From Rhizobium sp. (lineage in GTDB: Bacteria > Pseudomonadota > Alphaproteobacteria > Rhizobiales > Rhizobiaceae), in the NCBI GenBank assembly GCA_003501385.1, contig DNPN01000043.1:7108-35998 (forward strand): a stretch of DNA of 28,891 nucleotides, given 5' to 3'. Within the stretch, counting starts at the first letter, position 1, and each line of letters begins with the position of its first letter. Both the position numbers and the translations under genes were made by a program. The notes under the pieces are model-generated. The model saw nothing but the letters and a program-made list of their open reading frames with translations, was not told where the DNA came from and ran no database searches. This document shows, piece by piece, positions 1 through 7,174 of this stretch.

Positions 1-209
1 AGCATGGCGGCATCTGGGTCAGCCTTGGCCTTCTGCCATCCAACACGAAAGAAGCAAAGCGCACGGACGTGAACAATCTTGGCGGCTCTGTTGGCCTGCT
101 CGTCCAGTCGCCTTCGGATGTTGGCGCGGATGAAATTCCGCAGGGCGATCTGGACACCGCTGTGGCTTACGGCAAGCGCGTTGCTGAAATTGCCGCTCGC
201 CTGAAGTAA
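1..209 (+). CDS. Flavodoxin-family NAD(P)H oxidoreductase, C-terminal part
   Basis: Only the last 68 or so codons are present, entering in the frame that begins at base 3 and ending at the TAA at 207-209. The visible protein starts HGGIWVSLG and ends AEIAARLK. The glycine-rich start, the segment NLGGSVGLLVQSPSD and the closing helix (AYGKRVAEIAARL) fit the C-terminal end of WrbA-like or NADPH-dependent FMN reductase proteins, which bind FMN and reduce quinones or similar acceptors in the cytoplasm. The FMN-binding N-terminus lies outside the window, so the exact family member cannot be told. A hairpin terminator follows 20 bases after the stop, so the gene ends its transcription unit. Confidence 0.6.
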   Translation, partial: HGGIWVSLGLLPSNTKEAKRTDVNNLGGSVGLLVQSPSDVGADEIPQGDLDTAVAYGKRVAEIAARLK

Positions 210-228
210 TCGGATAGACGCATGTTTA

Positions 229-262
229 GGGCCCGTATCTTCAAATGGTGCGGGCCCTTTTT
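229..262 (+). terminator. Rho-independent terminator after the flavodoxin-family gene
   Basis: A perfect 7-bp stem (GGGCCCG at 229-235 with CGGGCCC at 251-257) is followed at once by five Ts (258-262). It separates the partial oxidoreductase gene from mgtE. Confidence 0.85.
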
Positions 263-402
263 GTTGCCAATATGCAAGGTCATCAATCAGATATGCGCAT
301 AAAGGATTTTTTCGCTGGACCCACCATTTTATGTCAATCAGTTTTGGCTATGGGTGTCATGATCACTCTTGCAATGATTCTGATGAAGCCGGGAGCCAGA
401 CC

Positions 403-1821
403 ATGACCGAATTTGATGAGCAGGTGCTGCCCGGACACCATCGCAGCGCAGATCCGACGGATATTTACGATGAGGATGGCTCTATCCGCAGCGACTTTCT
501 CGCGATTGTCGGCGCTGCCATTGCCGACAGAGACGTGCTGTTTCTGCGGGAGCGCGTGGCTGGCCTGCACGCATCAGAACTCGGCCACCTGATCGAGGCC
601 ATCCACCCTGATCAACGTTTGCCGATGATTACCCTGATGGGTGATCAATTCGACATGACAGCTCTGACCGAGGTAGATGAATCCATCCGTCTGCAGATCG
701 TTGATCAAATGCCCAACGAGCAGATTGCGGCAGGGATTGGCGAGATTGATTCGGACGATGCCGTCTACATTCTCGAAGATCTCGATCAGGAAGATCAGGA
801 TGAGATTCTGGCGCAACTGCCGTTTACCGAACGGGTCAGGCTGCGCCGGGCGCTGGACTATCCGGAAAGCTCTGCAGGCCGCCGTATGCAGACCGAATTT
901 GTCGCCGTGCCGCCGTTCTGGACCGTGGGACAGACCATTGACTACATGCACGACGAAGAAGAATTACCGGAGCATTTTACCCAGATTTTTGTGATTGATC
1001 CGACCTTCAAGCTGCTGGGCGTGGTCAATCTTGACAGAATTCTACGCACCAAGCGTCAGCTTAAAATCGAAACCATCATGCGCGATACCAATCACCCGAT
1101 CCGTGGCGACATGGACCAGGAAGAGGCGGCGCAAGTGTTTGAGCAATATGACCTTCTCTCTGCCGCCGTTGTGGATGAGAGCGGGCGCCTTGTGGGTGTT
1201 CTTACCATCGACGATGTGGTGGACGTGATCCAAGAAGAGGCGGAAGAAGACCTGATGCGCCTCGGCGGGGTTGGCGATGAAGAACTCTCTGACAGCATTA
1301 CCGAAATTTCACGCTCGCGCGTGTCTTGGTTGCTGGTCAATCTGCTCACGGCCATTCTCGCAGCCTCGGTGATTTCGCTGTTTTCCGCCACGATTGAACA
1401 GATCGTGGCGCTGGCCGTGTTGATGCCCATCGTTGCGGGCATGGGTGGCAATGCCGCCTCTCAAACCATGACTGTGACCGTGCGCGCACTTGCCACCCGC
1501 AATCTGGATATTCACAATGCCTGGCGCGTTGTGCGTCGCGAGGCCGGTGTTGGGCTGATCAATGGTGCGGTTTTTGGTATTCTGATTGGTGCAATAGCCG
1601 GTTTATGGTTCCAAGATCCCAATATTGGCGGTATTATCGCATCGGCAATGCTGATCAACATGCTGGCCGCAGCCATTGCAGGCATTCTTATTCCACTGTT
1701 ACTGGATAAGATCGGAGCCGATCCTGCGGTGTCATCCACCGTTTTCGTGACCACTGTCACGGATGTCACCGGCTTCTTTTCGTTTCTCGGCCTTGCAAGC
1801 TGGTGGTTTGGTATCCACTGA
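403..1821 (+). CDS. mgtE: Magnesium transporter MgtE
   Basis: A 472-aa Mg2+-selective channel of the inner membrane. The family layout is complete: an acidic N domain (about residues 30-150), a pair of CBS domains (about 160-280) that sense cytoplasmic Mg2+, and a C-terminal pore with about five membrane segments from residue 306 on. The pore carries the conserved block PIVAGMGGNAASQT (about residues 342-355) and the late TDVTGF segment with the conserved pore aspartate. An in-frame ATG 24 codons upstream (331) exists, but the ATG at 403 has GGGAG at 391-395 with 7-base spacing, and the extra upstream residues do not look like MgtE, so 403 is preferred. No Mg2+ riboswitch (M-box) is evident upstream. 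The gene stands alone between two terminators. Confidence 0.93.
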   Translation: MTEFDEQVLPGHHRSADPTDIYDEDGSIRSDFLAIVGAAIADRDVLFLRERVAGLHASELGHLIEAIHPDQRLPMITLMGDQFDMTALTEVDESIRLQIVDQMPNEQIAAGIGEIDSDDAVYILEDLDQEDQDEILAQLPFTERVRLRRALDYPESSAGRRMQTEFVAVPPFWTVGQTIDYMHDEEELPEHFTQIFVIDPTFKLLGVVNLDRILRTKRQLKIETIMRDTNHPIRGDMDQEEAAQVFEQYDLLSAAVVDESGRLVGVLTIDDVVDVIQEEAEEDLMRLGGVGDEELSDSITEISRSRVSWLLVNLLTAILAASVISLFSATIEQIVALAVLMPIVAGMGGNAASQTMTVTVRALATRNLDIHNAWRVVRREAGVGLINGAVFGILIGAIAGLWFQDPNIGGIIASAMLINMLAAAIAGILIPLLLDKIGADPAVSSTVFVTTVTDVTGFFSFLGLASWWFGIH

Positions 1822-1825
1822 CTGA

Positions 1826-1855
1826 GGTTTGCTTGCCGTCAAAGGAAGCCTTTTT
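1826..1855 (+). terminator. Probable terminator of mgtE
   Basis: GGTTTGCTT (1826-1834) pairs with AAGGAAGCC (1842-1850), with one G-T wobble and one internal G-G mismatch. Five Ts follow (1851-1855). It begins 5 bases after the mgtE stop. Confidence 0.55.
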
Positions 1856-1896
1856 CACCAATTTCAGCAAGCGGCCGCAGCATAGGCAGACAAAAA

Positions 1897-1924
1897 TTGA
1901 CTTTTACGTCAAAGTTAATATGAT
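1897..1924 (+). promoter_or_regulatory. Promoter with MerR-type dyad upstream of the MerR gene
   Basis: TTGACT (1897-1902) and TATGAT (1919-1924) form a sigma-70-like promoter with a 16-base spacer. A perfect inverted repeat TTGAC-N6-GTCAA (1897-1912) covers the -35 and the start of the spacer. A dyad in this position just upstream of a MerR gene suggests autoregulation; that is inference. Confidence 0.55.
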
Positions 1925-1949
1925 TGTCACGAAACCCTGATGGAATATT

Positions 1950-2342
1950 ATGGCTTTGAAGAAGTTCTACAGCATCACCGAGCTCACACGTGAGTTTGAC
2001 GTTTCAACCCGAACGCTTCGTTTTTACGAGGATGAGGGTTTGCTTCATCCTGAACGCAAGGGCAGAACCCGTGTGTATCGTGGCGCTGACCGTCATATGC
2101 TGAAGGAAATTCTGCGCGCCCGCCGCATTGGCTTTACCGTGGCTGAAATTCGGGAAATTATTCAGGTCTATAAGCAGCCACCGGGCGAGATTGGCCAGTT
2201 GAAGATGATGATGGCGCGCATTGATGAAAAGCGCGACGAATTGCGCCAGAAGCGCAAGGATATTGAAGAAACCTTGGCCGAACTGGATCAGGCAGAAGAA
2301 GCCTGCCTGACCCGGCTGGTGGAAATTGGTGTCGGATCCTGA
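1950..2342 (+). CDS. MerR family transcriptional regulator (GnyR/LiuR-like)
   Basis: A 130-aa cytoplasmic DNA-binding protein. The winged helix-turn-helix is clear in residues 6-75 (YSITELTREFDVSTRTLRFY, then EDEGLL), followed by a long dimerisation coiled coil (about 80-120, rich in Lys/Glu/Arg). There is one cysteine near the end (Cys118 or so) and no Cys/His metal-binding loop, so it is not a CueR, ZntR or CadR metal sensor. Length and sequence resemble the GnyR/LiuR branch, which in proteobacteria often controls branched-chain amino acid or acyl-CoA catabolism. None of those genes is next to it, so its targets are unknown. A dyad-bearing promoter lies 26 bases upstream. Confidence 0.85.
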   Translation: MALKKFYSITELTREFDVSTRTLRFYEDEGLLHPERKGRTRVYRGADRHMLKEILRARRIGFTVAEIREIIQVYKQPPGEIGQLKMMMARIDEKRDELRQKRKDIEETLAELDQAEEACLTRLVEIGVGS

Positions 2343-2418
2343 CGTTTGTTCGGGGAAGTGGACTTCGGCCTTCCCAAAAACACAAGCGACGATAAATTGA
2401 CCCGAAACCCGTTTTTGA

Positions 2419-2904
2419 TCAAATCCAGCGACGTGTGCGCTGGCAGTAACGCTCAAAATCTACACCGAAACGCATCAAAAGACGCAATTCCTCATAACGT
2501 ATGGCAATGAGCGTGGTCAGCAGCGCCGCAATGGGTGCCGCAATCAACAGCCAGCCATTTCCCAAAATCAGGCCGCTTGCCACCATCAGCAGCGTATAAC
2601 CGAGATAGATGGGATTGCGACTGTATCGATAGGGACCATCCGTGACCAGATGGTGGTGGCTTTCACGCAAGTCTTTTGGCGAATAATGCCACATCATCGT
2701 CTGGATTGCCCAAACATTGATGGCAATCGCACCGACAGCGATCATCGCGCCGGATACCAAGGCTACTGGCCCCTTTGGATCAATAAAAGGTGCGGTTACA
2801 ACGTAATCATCAAGCAACAATGCAATAACACAGGCACCGATATACAGAAGCGGCGGCCATGGATATTTTAGCGGCTTCATACGGTATTTCATGTGAGGAC
2901 CCAT
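2419..2904 (-). CDS. ICMT/PEMT-like integral membrane methyltransferase family protein
   Basis: About 161 aa with four or so membrane segments and the C-terminal signature of isoprenylcysteine carboxyl methyltransferase and phospholipid methyltransferase proteins: GPYRYSRNPIYLG (SAM-binding region), then a downstream EE pair in RYEELRLLMRFG. Bacterial members have mostly unknown lipid or protein substrates. The ATG at 2904 overlaps the stop of the upstream gene (TAATG), which points to translational coupling; a GTG at 2925 and an ATG at 2892 are alternatives. It is the last gene of a three-gene minus-strand membrane-protein operon. No clear terminator follows; the convergent space to the MerR gene is only 76 bases. 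Confidence 0.8.
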   Translation of the reverse strand: MGPHMKYRMKPLKYPWPPLLYIGACVIALLLDDYVVTAPFIDPKGPVALVSGAMIAVGAIAINVWAIQTMMWHYSPKDLRESHHHLVTDGPYRYSRNPIYLGYTLLMVASGLILGNGWLLIAAPIAALLTTLIAIRYEELRLLMRFGVDFERYCQRTRRWI

Positions 2905-3896
2905 TATTGGCTGGCGATCGTACACTCCCGTGCCAGCTTCAGGACCCTTTCATCTTGCGTTGCTATGATTGCGCCAGACTGGAGTGGTTGCAGTAGATTT
3001 CCCGTTTGCAATTTATCCAGTGTGCAGCCGCAAAAACGGGTGCAAAATCCCGCCTCGCTGCCACCTGCCTCGCAGGATTGCTGGCAGCTGCGCCCGTATT
3101 CCAATGCCCGATCCGGCGGCGGTGGCGGTGCTATGAGCGACGCCAGATAGACCAGCGAGATCAGCACCGGCTGATGGATGAGGTAAAACGCCATGCTGTG
3201 ACGCCCCCCAAGTGCCAGAAGGCGTGGGCCTTGTGGCATAGCAGCGAGCTTTTCATGCAGGCCAAACCGGATCGATAGCCTTGCCGCGACAATACCGAAC
3301 AGAACCGCAGCAAACCATGGAAACAGGGGCACGTAATCATTGGAGCGCGGGATTGTTTCTGACAACCCGACCCACCATAGCATGGGATGATCAAACAGCG
3401 GTGATTGTGCATAAAAAGGCAAGGCCAAGGATGCCAGTGCCGCAAGTGCGGTTATGATGACCGGTAGGCGCAAAAATGCCAGCGCAAGCAGGCTCATCAA
3501 GGCGATCCCATGCAGGATGCCAAAGAAGATCCAGCCATTGCCCATAACGAAATAGGTTACACCAGAGATCAGCGCAGCTGCCACGGCAATTTGCGCGAAG
3601 CGTTTGACAAAGGCTTGCCAGCGAATACCGCGGCCATGGGCAAGCACCAGGCTGAAACCAACCAGAAACAGAAAGGTTGAAGCGATGCAGCGTGCATAGA
3701 GCCTCCACGGGCCTGTCTCAGCCGTTCCCGGCTCAATATAGCCAAAAAACTCCAGATCCCATGTGAAATGGTAGGACGCCATGGCAACAAGCGCAAAGCC
3801 ACGCAGACTATCCAGCATGCCAATGCGGGGCAGCGGACTGATGCCGGTTGGCGCTTGGTCCTGCCGGGTTAAGGTGGTTTGATCGCCCACGTTCAT
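2904..3896 (-). CDS. DUF1624/HGSNAT-like membrane acyltransferase family protein with Cys-rich tail
   Basis: About 330 aa. The first two thirds are a polytopic membrane domain that opens with LDSLRGFALVAMASYHFTWDL, a signature of the DUF1624 (heparan-alpha-glucosaminide N-acetyltransferase-like) family, and contains the later GRHSMAFYLIHQPVL segment. The family is related to membrane acyltransferases that modify sugars; the substrate here is unknown. After the last membrane segment and a run of prolines comes a soluble tail of about 70 residues with six cysteines (C-x3-C-x9-C-x3-C-x-C, then one more near the end). The ATG at 3896 is preferred because AGGA precedes it at 7 bases; a GTG at 3911 is possible. 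It follows the DUF599 gene closely and overlaps the methyltransferase gene. Confidence 0.82.
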   Translation of the reverse strand: MNVGDQTTLTRQDQAPTGISPLPRIGMLDSLRGFALVAMASYHFTWDLEFFGYIEPGTAETGPWRLYARCIASTFLFLVGFSLVLAHGRGIRWQAFVKRFAQIAVAAALISGVTYFVMGNGWIFFGILHGIALMSLLALAFLRLPVIITALAALASLALPFYAQSPLFDHPMLWWVGLSETIPRSNDYVPLFPWFAAVLFGIVAARLSIRFGLHEKLAAMPQGPRLLALGGRHSMAFYLIHQPVLISLVYLASLIAPPPPPDRALEYGRSCQQSCEAGGSEAGFCTRFCGCTLDKLQTGNLLQPLQSGAIIATQDERVLKLARECTIASQ

Positions 3897-3914
3897 ATCC
3901 TTATCCTGCACCGA

Positions 3915-4685
3915 TTACATCACCGTCGATGGCGGCTTGGCAGAGCCTTCAAACGCGTCTTTTTCATGGCTCGGCAGCGTCAGATCACTCTCGCCTTGCG
4001 AGATTTGCTGCATGAGAGCCAAGCGCGCATTGGAGAAAAACTGACGGTGCAGCAATACGGCAAAGATGAAAACAGTGGTCAACATGAACATATAGGCGTT
4101 CAAAAACCATCCCAGATAACCAATCGACATGAAAATCGCCCGCAGGCCTGCATTAAAACTCATGGCAGCGATGATGTTCATCTGCACCACGGTTTCAGCA
4201 TCTCGTCTAGCGGCAATCGGATTTCGCCGGGCATCTTCGGCCATAGGAAGGCCACCAAACAAAATGGTGCAATAGTTGAAAAGGCGATAGGACCAGCCGA
4301 ATTTGAAAAACGCATAGCCCAACACCACGATCAATCCACACACTTTAAATTCGAACGCTGCCCGACCTGCAGCACCGATCATGGGCAGATCCCGCAAAAC
4401 CGCATCGATCCTGTCAGTCGCCCCCAGCATGGCAAAACATCCACCAAGAGCAATGATAGAGGTGGAAGCAAAAAAGGCCGTGCCATTTTGCAATCCCGCC
4501 ATGATTTGGGTATCGATCATTCGCAGATCGCGCTTGAGCGCGTTGAAAATCCAGATACGCCTTCTGACTGTCATCACCTTCGTCAGACTTGGCCGTGGCA
4601 ACGAAATTCGCCCGTTTGTGAGCAAACCAAAGGAAAACCAGCTGAAACAAAACAGCGCAAGGGCAAAATAATCGAGGTTCGTCAT
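3915..4685 (-). CDS. DUF599 family membrane protein
   Basis: A 256-aa membrane protein matching the DUF599 family: an N-terminal membrane helix, an RRIWIFNALKRDLRMIDTQI segment, further helices in the middle (FFASTSIIALGG, VLGYAFFKFGWSYRLFNYC) and a C-terminal hydrophobic pair ending in a charged cytoplasmic-looking tail. The function of the family is not known. It is the first gene of a minus-strand operon with the DUF1624 and methyltransferase genes. No strong ribosome-binding site is seen before the ATG at 4685. The region upstream is AT-rich. Confidence 0.82.
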   Translation of the reverse strand: MTNLDYFALALFCFSWFSFGLLTNGRISLPRPSLTKVMTVRRRIWIFNALKRDLRMIDTQIMAGLQNGTAFFASTSIIALGGCFAMLGATDRIDAVLRDLPMIGAAGRAAFEFKVCGLIVVLGYAFFKFGWSYRLFNYCTILFGGLPMAEDARRNPIAARRDAETVVQMNIIAAMSFNAGLRAIFMSIGYLGWFLNAYMFMLTTVFIFAVLLHRQFFSNARLALMQQISQGESDLTLPSHEKDAFEGSAKPPSTVM

Positions 4686-4841
4686 GGATGACTCATATTT
4701 ATCAGGTTTAACGGACCGCTAGTGATGATAAATATACTTCATCACTTCTTATCATTCGATTTTCTTCAAGCCATACATTGACGACGACCTTTTCCAAAAC
4801 AGCAATATAGCCATCATTGACCAAATCAATAGGTTTTAGCT

Positions 4842-4870
4842 GTTGAGAAATTGCTTTTGATACTCTATGC
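4842..4870 (+). promoter_or_regulatory. Candidate sigma-70 promoter for a small RNA
   Basis: GTTGAG (4842-4847) and CTATGC (4865-4870) are separated by 17 bases, close to the rhizobial consensus CTTGAC-N17-CTATAT. Transcription would start near 4877-4879, just before the first hairpin of the candidate RNA. Confidence 0.45.
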
Positions 4871-4877
4871 CTATTGT

Positions 4878-4961
4878 AGGGCCATTTCGGGGGAAATGGA
4901 CTCAAAAACCGCTTTTGGGCGGGGGACGACAGCGCGGCTTCGTAAAGCCGCGCTGTTTTTA
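4878..4961 (+). ncRNA. Candidate small RNA with three hairpins
   Basis: About 84 nt with no convincing protein on this strand. In order: a perfect 7-bp hairpin CCATTTC-GGGG-GAAATGG (4882-4899); a short hairpin CCGC-N6-GCGG (4909-4922); and a perfect 12-bp terminator stem ACAGCGCGGCTT / AAGCCGCGCTGT with loop CGTA (4929-4956), followed by TTTTATTTT. No plus-strand gene ends here: the nearest upstream one stops at 2342. The terminator therefore needs a local transcript. A promoter-like sequence sits at the right distance upstream. The alternative is a leader with premature termination for the serine dehydratase gene at 5201. It does not match an sRNA family I can name. Confidence 0.5.
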
Positions 4962-4965
4962 TTTT
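4929..4965 (+). terminator. Strong Rho-independent terminator (plus strand)
   Basis: A 12-bp perfect stem with a 4-base loop, then a T-rich run from 4957. The other strand has no T-run after the stem, so it acts in the plus direction only. It ends the candidate sRNA. Confidence 0.8.
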
Positions 4966-4980
4966 GTTAGTATGTTGTTG

Positions 4981-5026
4981 CATAATTTTCTCTTTGAACC
5001 GATTCCGGCTTAAAGAGAAAATTATG
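4981..5026. repeat. Perfect 15-bp inverted repeat
   Basis: CATAATTTTCTCTTT (4981-4995) is exactly inverted as AAAGAGAAAATTATG (5012-5026), with 16 bases between. Four more pairs (4977-4980 with 5027-5030, one of them G-T) extend it as RNA. The middle also holds CCG and CGG that can pair. No T-run follows, so it is not a simple terminator. The right arm ends in ATG directly followed by TAA. Confidence 0.75.
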
Positions 5027-5030
5027 TAAC

Positions 5031-5200
5031 AAATATAGATAGCTACAGCGAACCTTTGTGCGCCTTATATGGCGCACGGTGCCGTAATGTCGCATCGGCC
5101 CTAGCGGATGTCGATCCTCCATCATGAAAATGCCTTGAGATCCACTAGTTTACATTAGGCGAATCCAGGCCCGTTCGGGGTTGTTTTAAAAAGGCCTTCC
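5031..5200 (+). other. Upstream region of the L-serine dehydratase gene
   Basis: This region holds a perfect 7-bp hairpin GTGCGCC-N6-GGCGCAC (5058-5077) and no reading frame. AAGG at 6 bases before the ATG at 5201 is the ribosome-binding site. No recognisable riboswitch or clear promoter was seen. Confidence 0.4.
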
Positions 5201-6604
5201 ATGTTTCTTTCGGTATTTGACGTTTTCAAGATCGGCATCGGGCCTTCCAGCTCCCACACAATGGGGCCTATGTCCGCAGCCTTGCGGTTTCTGGATTTGA
5301 TTCTCTCAAACGAATGGCCGCGTCCTGCTGGTGCCGAGGTGGCCGCATTGAAAGTGAGCCTGCATGGCTCACTCGCCTACACGGGCGTTGGCCATGGCAC
5401 AGATCGCGCCGTTATTATTGGCCTGACCGGGGAATCTCCCGGCACGGTCGACCCGGACCGCATGGATGCTATCGTCTCCGAAGTAGAGCGCACGGGCACA
5501 ATCTGTCCTCCCGGTCATCCGTCCTATGCATTTCAGCCGGTCAAAGACTTGCTGATGGACAAGAAAACGCCGTTGCCTGGCCATGCCAATGGCATGCGGT
5601 TTTCGGCGTTCGACAAGCAGGGACGTTTGCTGCTGACCACGGTTTATTATTCCATTGGTGGCGGTTTCGTTGTGACTGATACGGAGCTTGAGGCGGTGCA
5701 AAAGGCCAAAAAGGCACCCCAAACGACTGTAAAAGTGCCTTATCCCTTTTCGAGCGCGCGTCAAATGCTGGCGATGGCCCAATCCTCTGGCCTCACCATT
5801 GCGCAGATGAAACGCGCCAATGAAGAAGCAACCATGAGCCGTGACGAATTGAACGCCGGCCTTGATCGCCTATGGGATGCGATGAGTGGTTGTATTGATC
5901 GGGGTTTGCGGGTGGAGGGTATTCTCCCCGGCGGATTGAAGGTCAAGCGCCGCGCCAAGGCCATTCATGACAAATTGCAGGATGAATGGCGCTCAAACCG
6001 CCTGAATCCGCTGCTGGCCAATGACTGGCTCTCCGTTTACGCCATGGCGGTCAACGAGGAAAATGCCGCCGGGGGCAGGGTGGTGACCGCCCCGACCAAT
6101 GGGGCTGCAGGTGTGATGCCCGCAACCATTCGCTATTACCTGCATTTTCATCCCGATGCCGATCAGGATGGTGTGCGTGACTATCTGCTGACTGCAGCCG
6201 CCGTGGGCGGTATTATCAAGCACAATGCGTCCATCTCTGGTGCCGAAGTGGGCTGTCAGGGCGAGGTAGGCTCGGCTGCGGCCATGGCAGCAGCAGGCTT
6301 GGCCGCCGTCATGGGTGGCAGCCCTGAGCAGGTTGAAAATGCCGCTGAAATTGCGCTTGAACATCACCTAGGCATGACCTGCGATCCGGTTGCTGGCCTT
6401 GTGCAGGTGCCCTGCATCGAGAGAAACGCCTTGGGTGCCGTGAAGGCCGTGACGGCAGCGTCCTTGTCAATCAAGGGCGATGGGAGCCATTTTGTGCCGC
6501 TCGACGCCTGCATTGAAACCATGCGCCAGACGGGCAATGACATGAGCGAGAAATACAAGGAAACCTCACTGGGTGGTCTTGCCGTCAATGTGGTGGAGTG
6601 CTGA
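5201..6604 (+). CDS. sdaA: L-serine ammonia-lyase (L-serine dehydratase), single-chain iron-sulfur type
   Basis: A 467-aa cytoplasmic enzyme that deaminates L-serine to pyruvate and ammonia using a 4Fe-4S cluster. It starts with the typical MFLSVFDVFKIGIGPSSSHTMGP segment of the family's beta domain. The catalytic alpha domain fills the second half. The three cluster cysteines are visible at about residues 352 (GCQGE), 394 (TCDPVAG) and 405 (VPCIERN); their 42- and 11-residue spacing equals that of the characterised Legionella enzyme. Length is normal for the fused type. AAGG precedes the ATG by 6 bases. It is transcribed alone and converges on the DUF1489 gene 15 bases downstream. Confidence 0.95.
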   Translation: MFLSVFDVFKIGIGPSSSHTMGPMSAALRFLDLILSNEWPRPAGAEVAALKVSLHGSLAYTGVGHGTDRAVIIGLTGESPGTVDPDRMDAIVSEVERTGTICPPGHPSYAFQPVKDLLMDKKTPLPGHANGMRFSAFDKQGRLLLTTVYYSIGGGFVVTDTELEAVQKAKKAPQTTVKVPYPFSSARQMLAMAQSSGLTIAQMKRANEEATMSRDELNAGLDRLWDAMSGCIDRGLRVEGILPGGLKVKRRAKAIHDKLQDEWRSNRLNPLLANDWLSVYAMAVNEENAAGGRVVTAPTNGAAGVMPATIRYYLHFHPDADQDGVRDYLLTAAAVGGIIKHNASISGAEVGCQGEVGSAAAMAAAGLAAVMGGSPEQVENAAEIALEHHLGMTCDPVAGLVQVPCIERNALGAVKAVTAASLSIKGDGSHFVPLDACIETMRQTGNDMSEKYKETSLGGLAVNVVEC

Positions 6605-6619
6605 GACCAAAAGGTGCCG

Positions 6620-7057
6620 TTACAGCAAGCCCAACTCTGCCAGTTCGCGCTTCATGTCATCCGGCATATCATCAATATTGGCACCGCCCGCCCCAAGATC
6701 ACGCGGGGCATCAGCATCGTTCAGGTAGCGCCATCCTTGGAATGGCCTGCGCGGTGCTGGCACGGTTTCAATCACCTCCGGGCCAAGAATCAATTCGCAA
6801 CGGCTTATGCCATCGCCGCCGGTGAAGCTGACAACATCCAGCAACGACTGCCGCGCAGCGACCTGTCCCTTGATGATCCAATAGAGCGAGCCGCCATCCA
6901 GCAACTCGTCAACACGCTTGGGAACCATGCGGGTCACATGGCCGCTCTGCGGCGCAAGGCCAGCCGACATTGCAACAAGCGCGCGTTCCGCGACCCATTG
7001 TTTGAGATCGTCAATGCTTTGCGCACCGACACAAAGTTTAATCAGATGAAGTGCCAT
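6620..7057 (-). CDS. DUF1489 family protein
   Basis: A 145-aa soluble protein of the alphaproteobacterial DUF1489 family, function unknown. Characteristic segments are the MALHLIKLCVGA start, the TRMVPKR block, YWIIKGQVAARQ in the middle and WRYL near the end. The reading frame is open for 49 more codons upstream, but the family begins at MALHLIK, so the ATG at 7057 is chosen. No Shine-Dalgarno sequence precedes it. A promoter whose -10 ends only 7 bases before this ATG suggests a leaderless mRNA. Confidence 0.85.
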   Translation of the reverse strand: MALHLIKLCVGAQSIDDLKQWVAERALVAMSAGLAPQSGHVTRMVPKRVDELLDGGSLYWIIKGQVAARQSLLDVVSFTGGDGISRCELILGPEVIETVPAPRRPFQGWRYLNDADAPRDLGAGGANIDDMPDDMKRELAELGLL

Positions 7058-7064
7058 GCGGCAG

Positions 7065-7093
7065 CAAATAACGCGTTGAGCGGCGTGGTCAAG
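7065..7093 (-). promoter_or_regulatory. Promoter of the DUF1489 gene, start site at the ATG
   Basis: On the minus strand CTTGAC (7088-7093) and TATTTG (7065-7070) are 17 bases apart. Seven bases separate the -10 from the ATG at 7057, so the predicted start nucleotide is the A of the start codon. Confidence 0.5.
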
Positions 7094-7174
7094 CCCGCGA
7101 TAACGAACTGCAGCCAATATGATGGAATAGTGCCGCCTGCATTTATGTTTTCGGCGTGGGCTACCTTGGTATAT

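Noticed and set aside
2345..2378. Stem-like sequence after the MerR gene
   Set aside because: GGGAAG and CTTCCC can pair but no T-run follows on either strand, so a terminator is not supported.
3879..4691. A 270-codon plus-strand frame
   Set aside because: It lies opposite the DUF599 gene and has the low-complexity, His/Gln/Arg-rich look of a shadow frame; the minus-strand frame matches a known family.
4708..4983. A 91-codon minus-strand frame upstream of DUF599
   Set aside because: Its N-terminal part is the perfect terminator hairpin read backwards, no family is recognised, and the plus-strand RNA features explain the sequence better. The C-terminal half looks somewhat protein-like, so it is not excluded completely.
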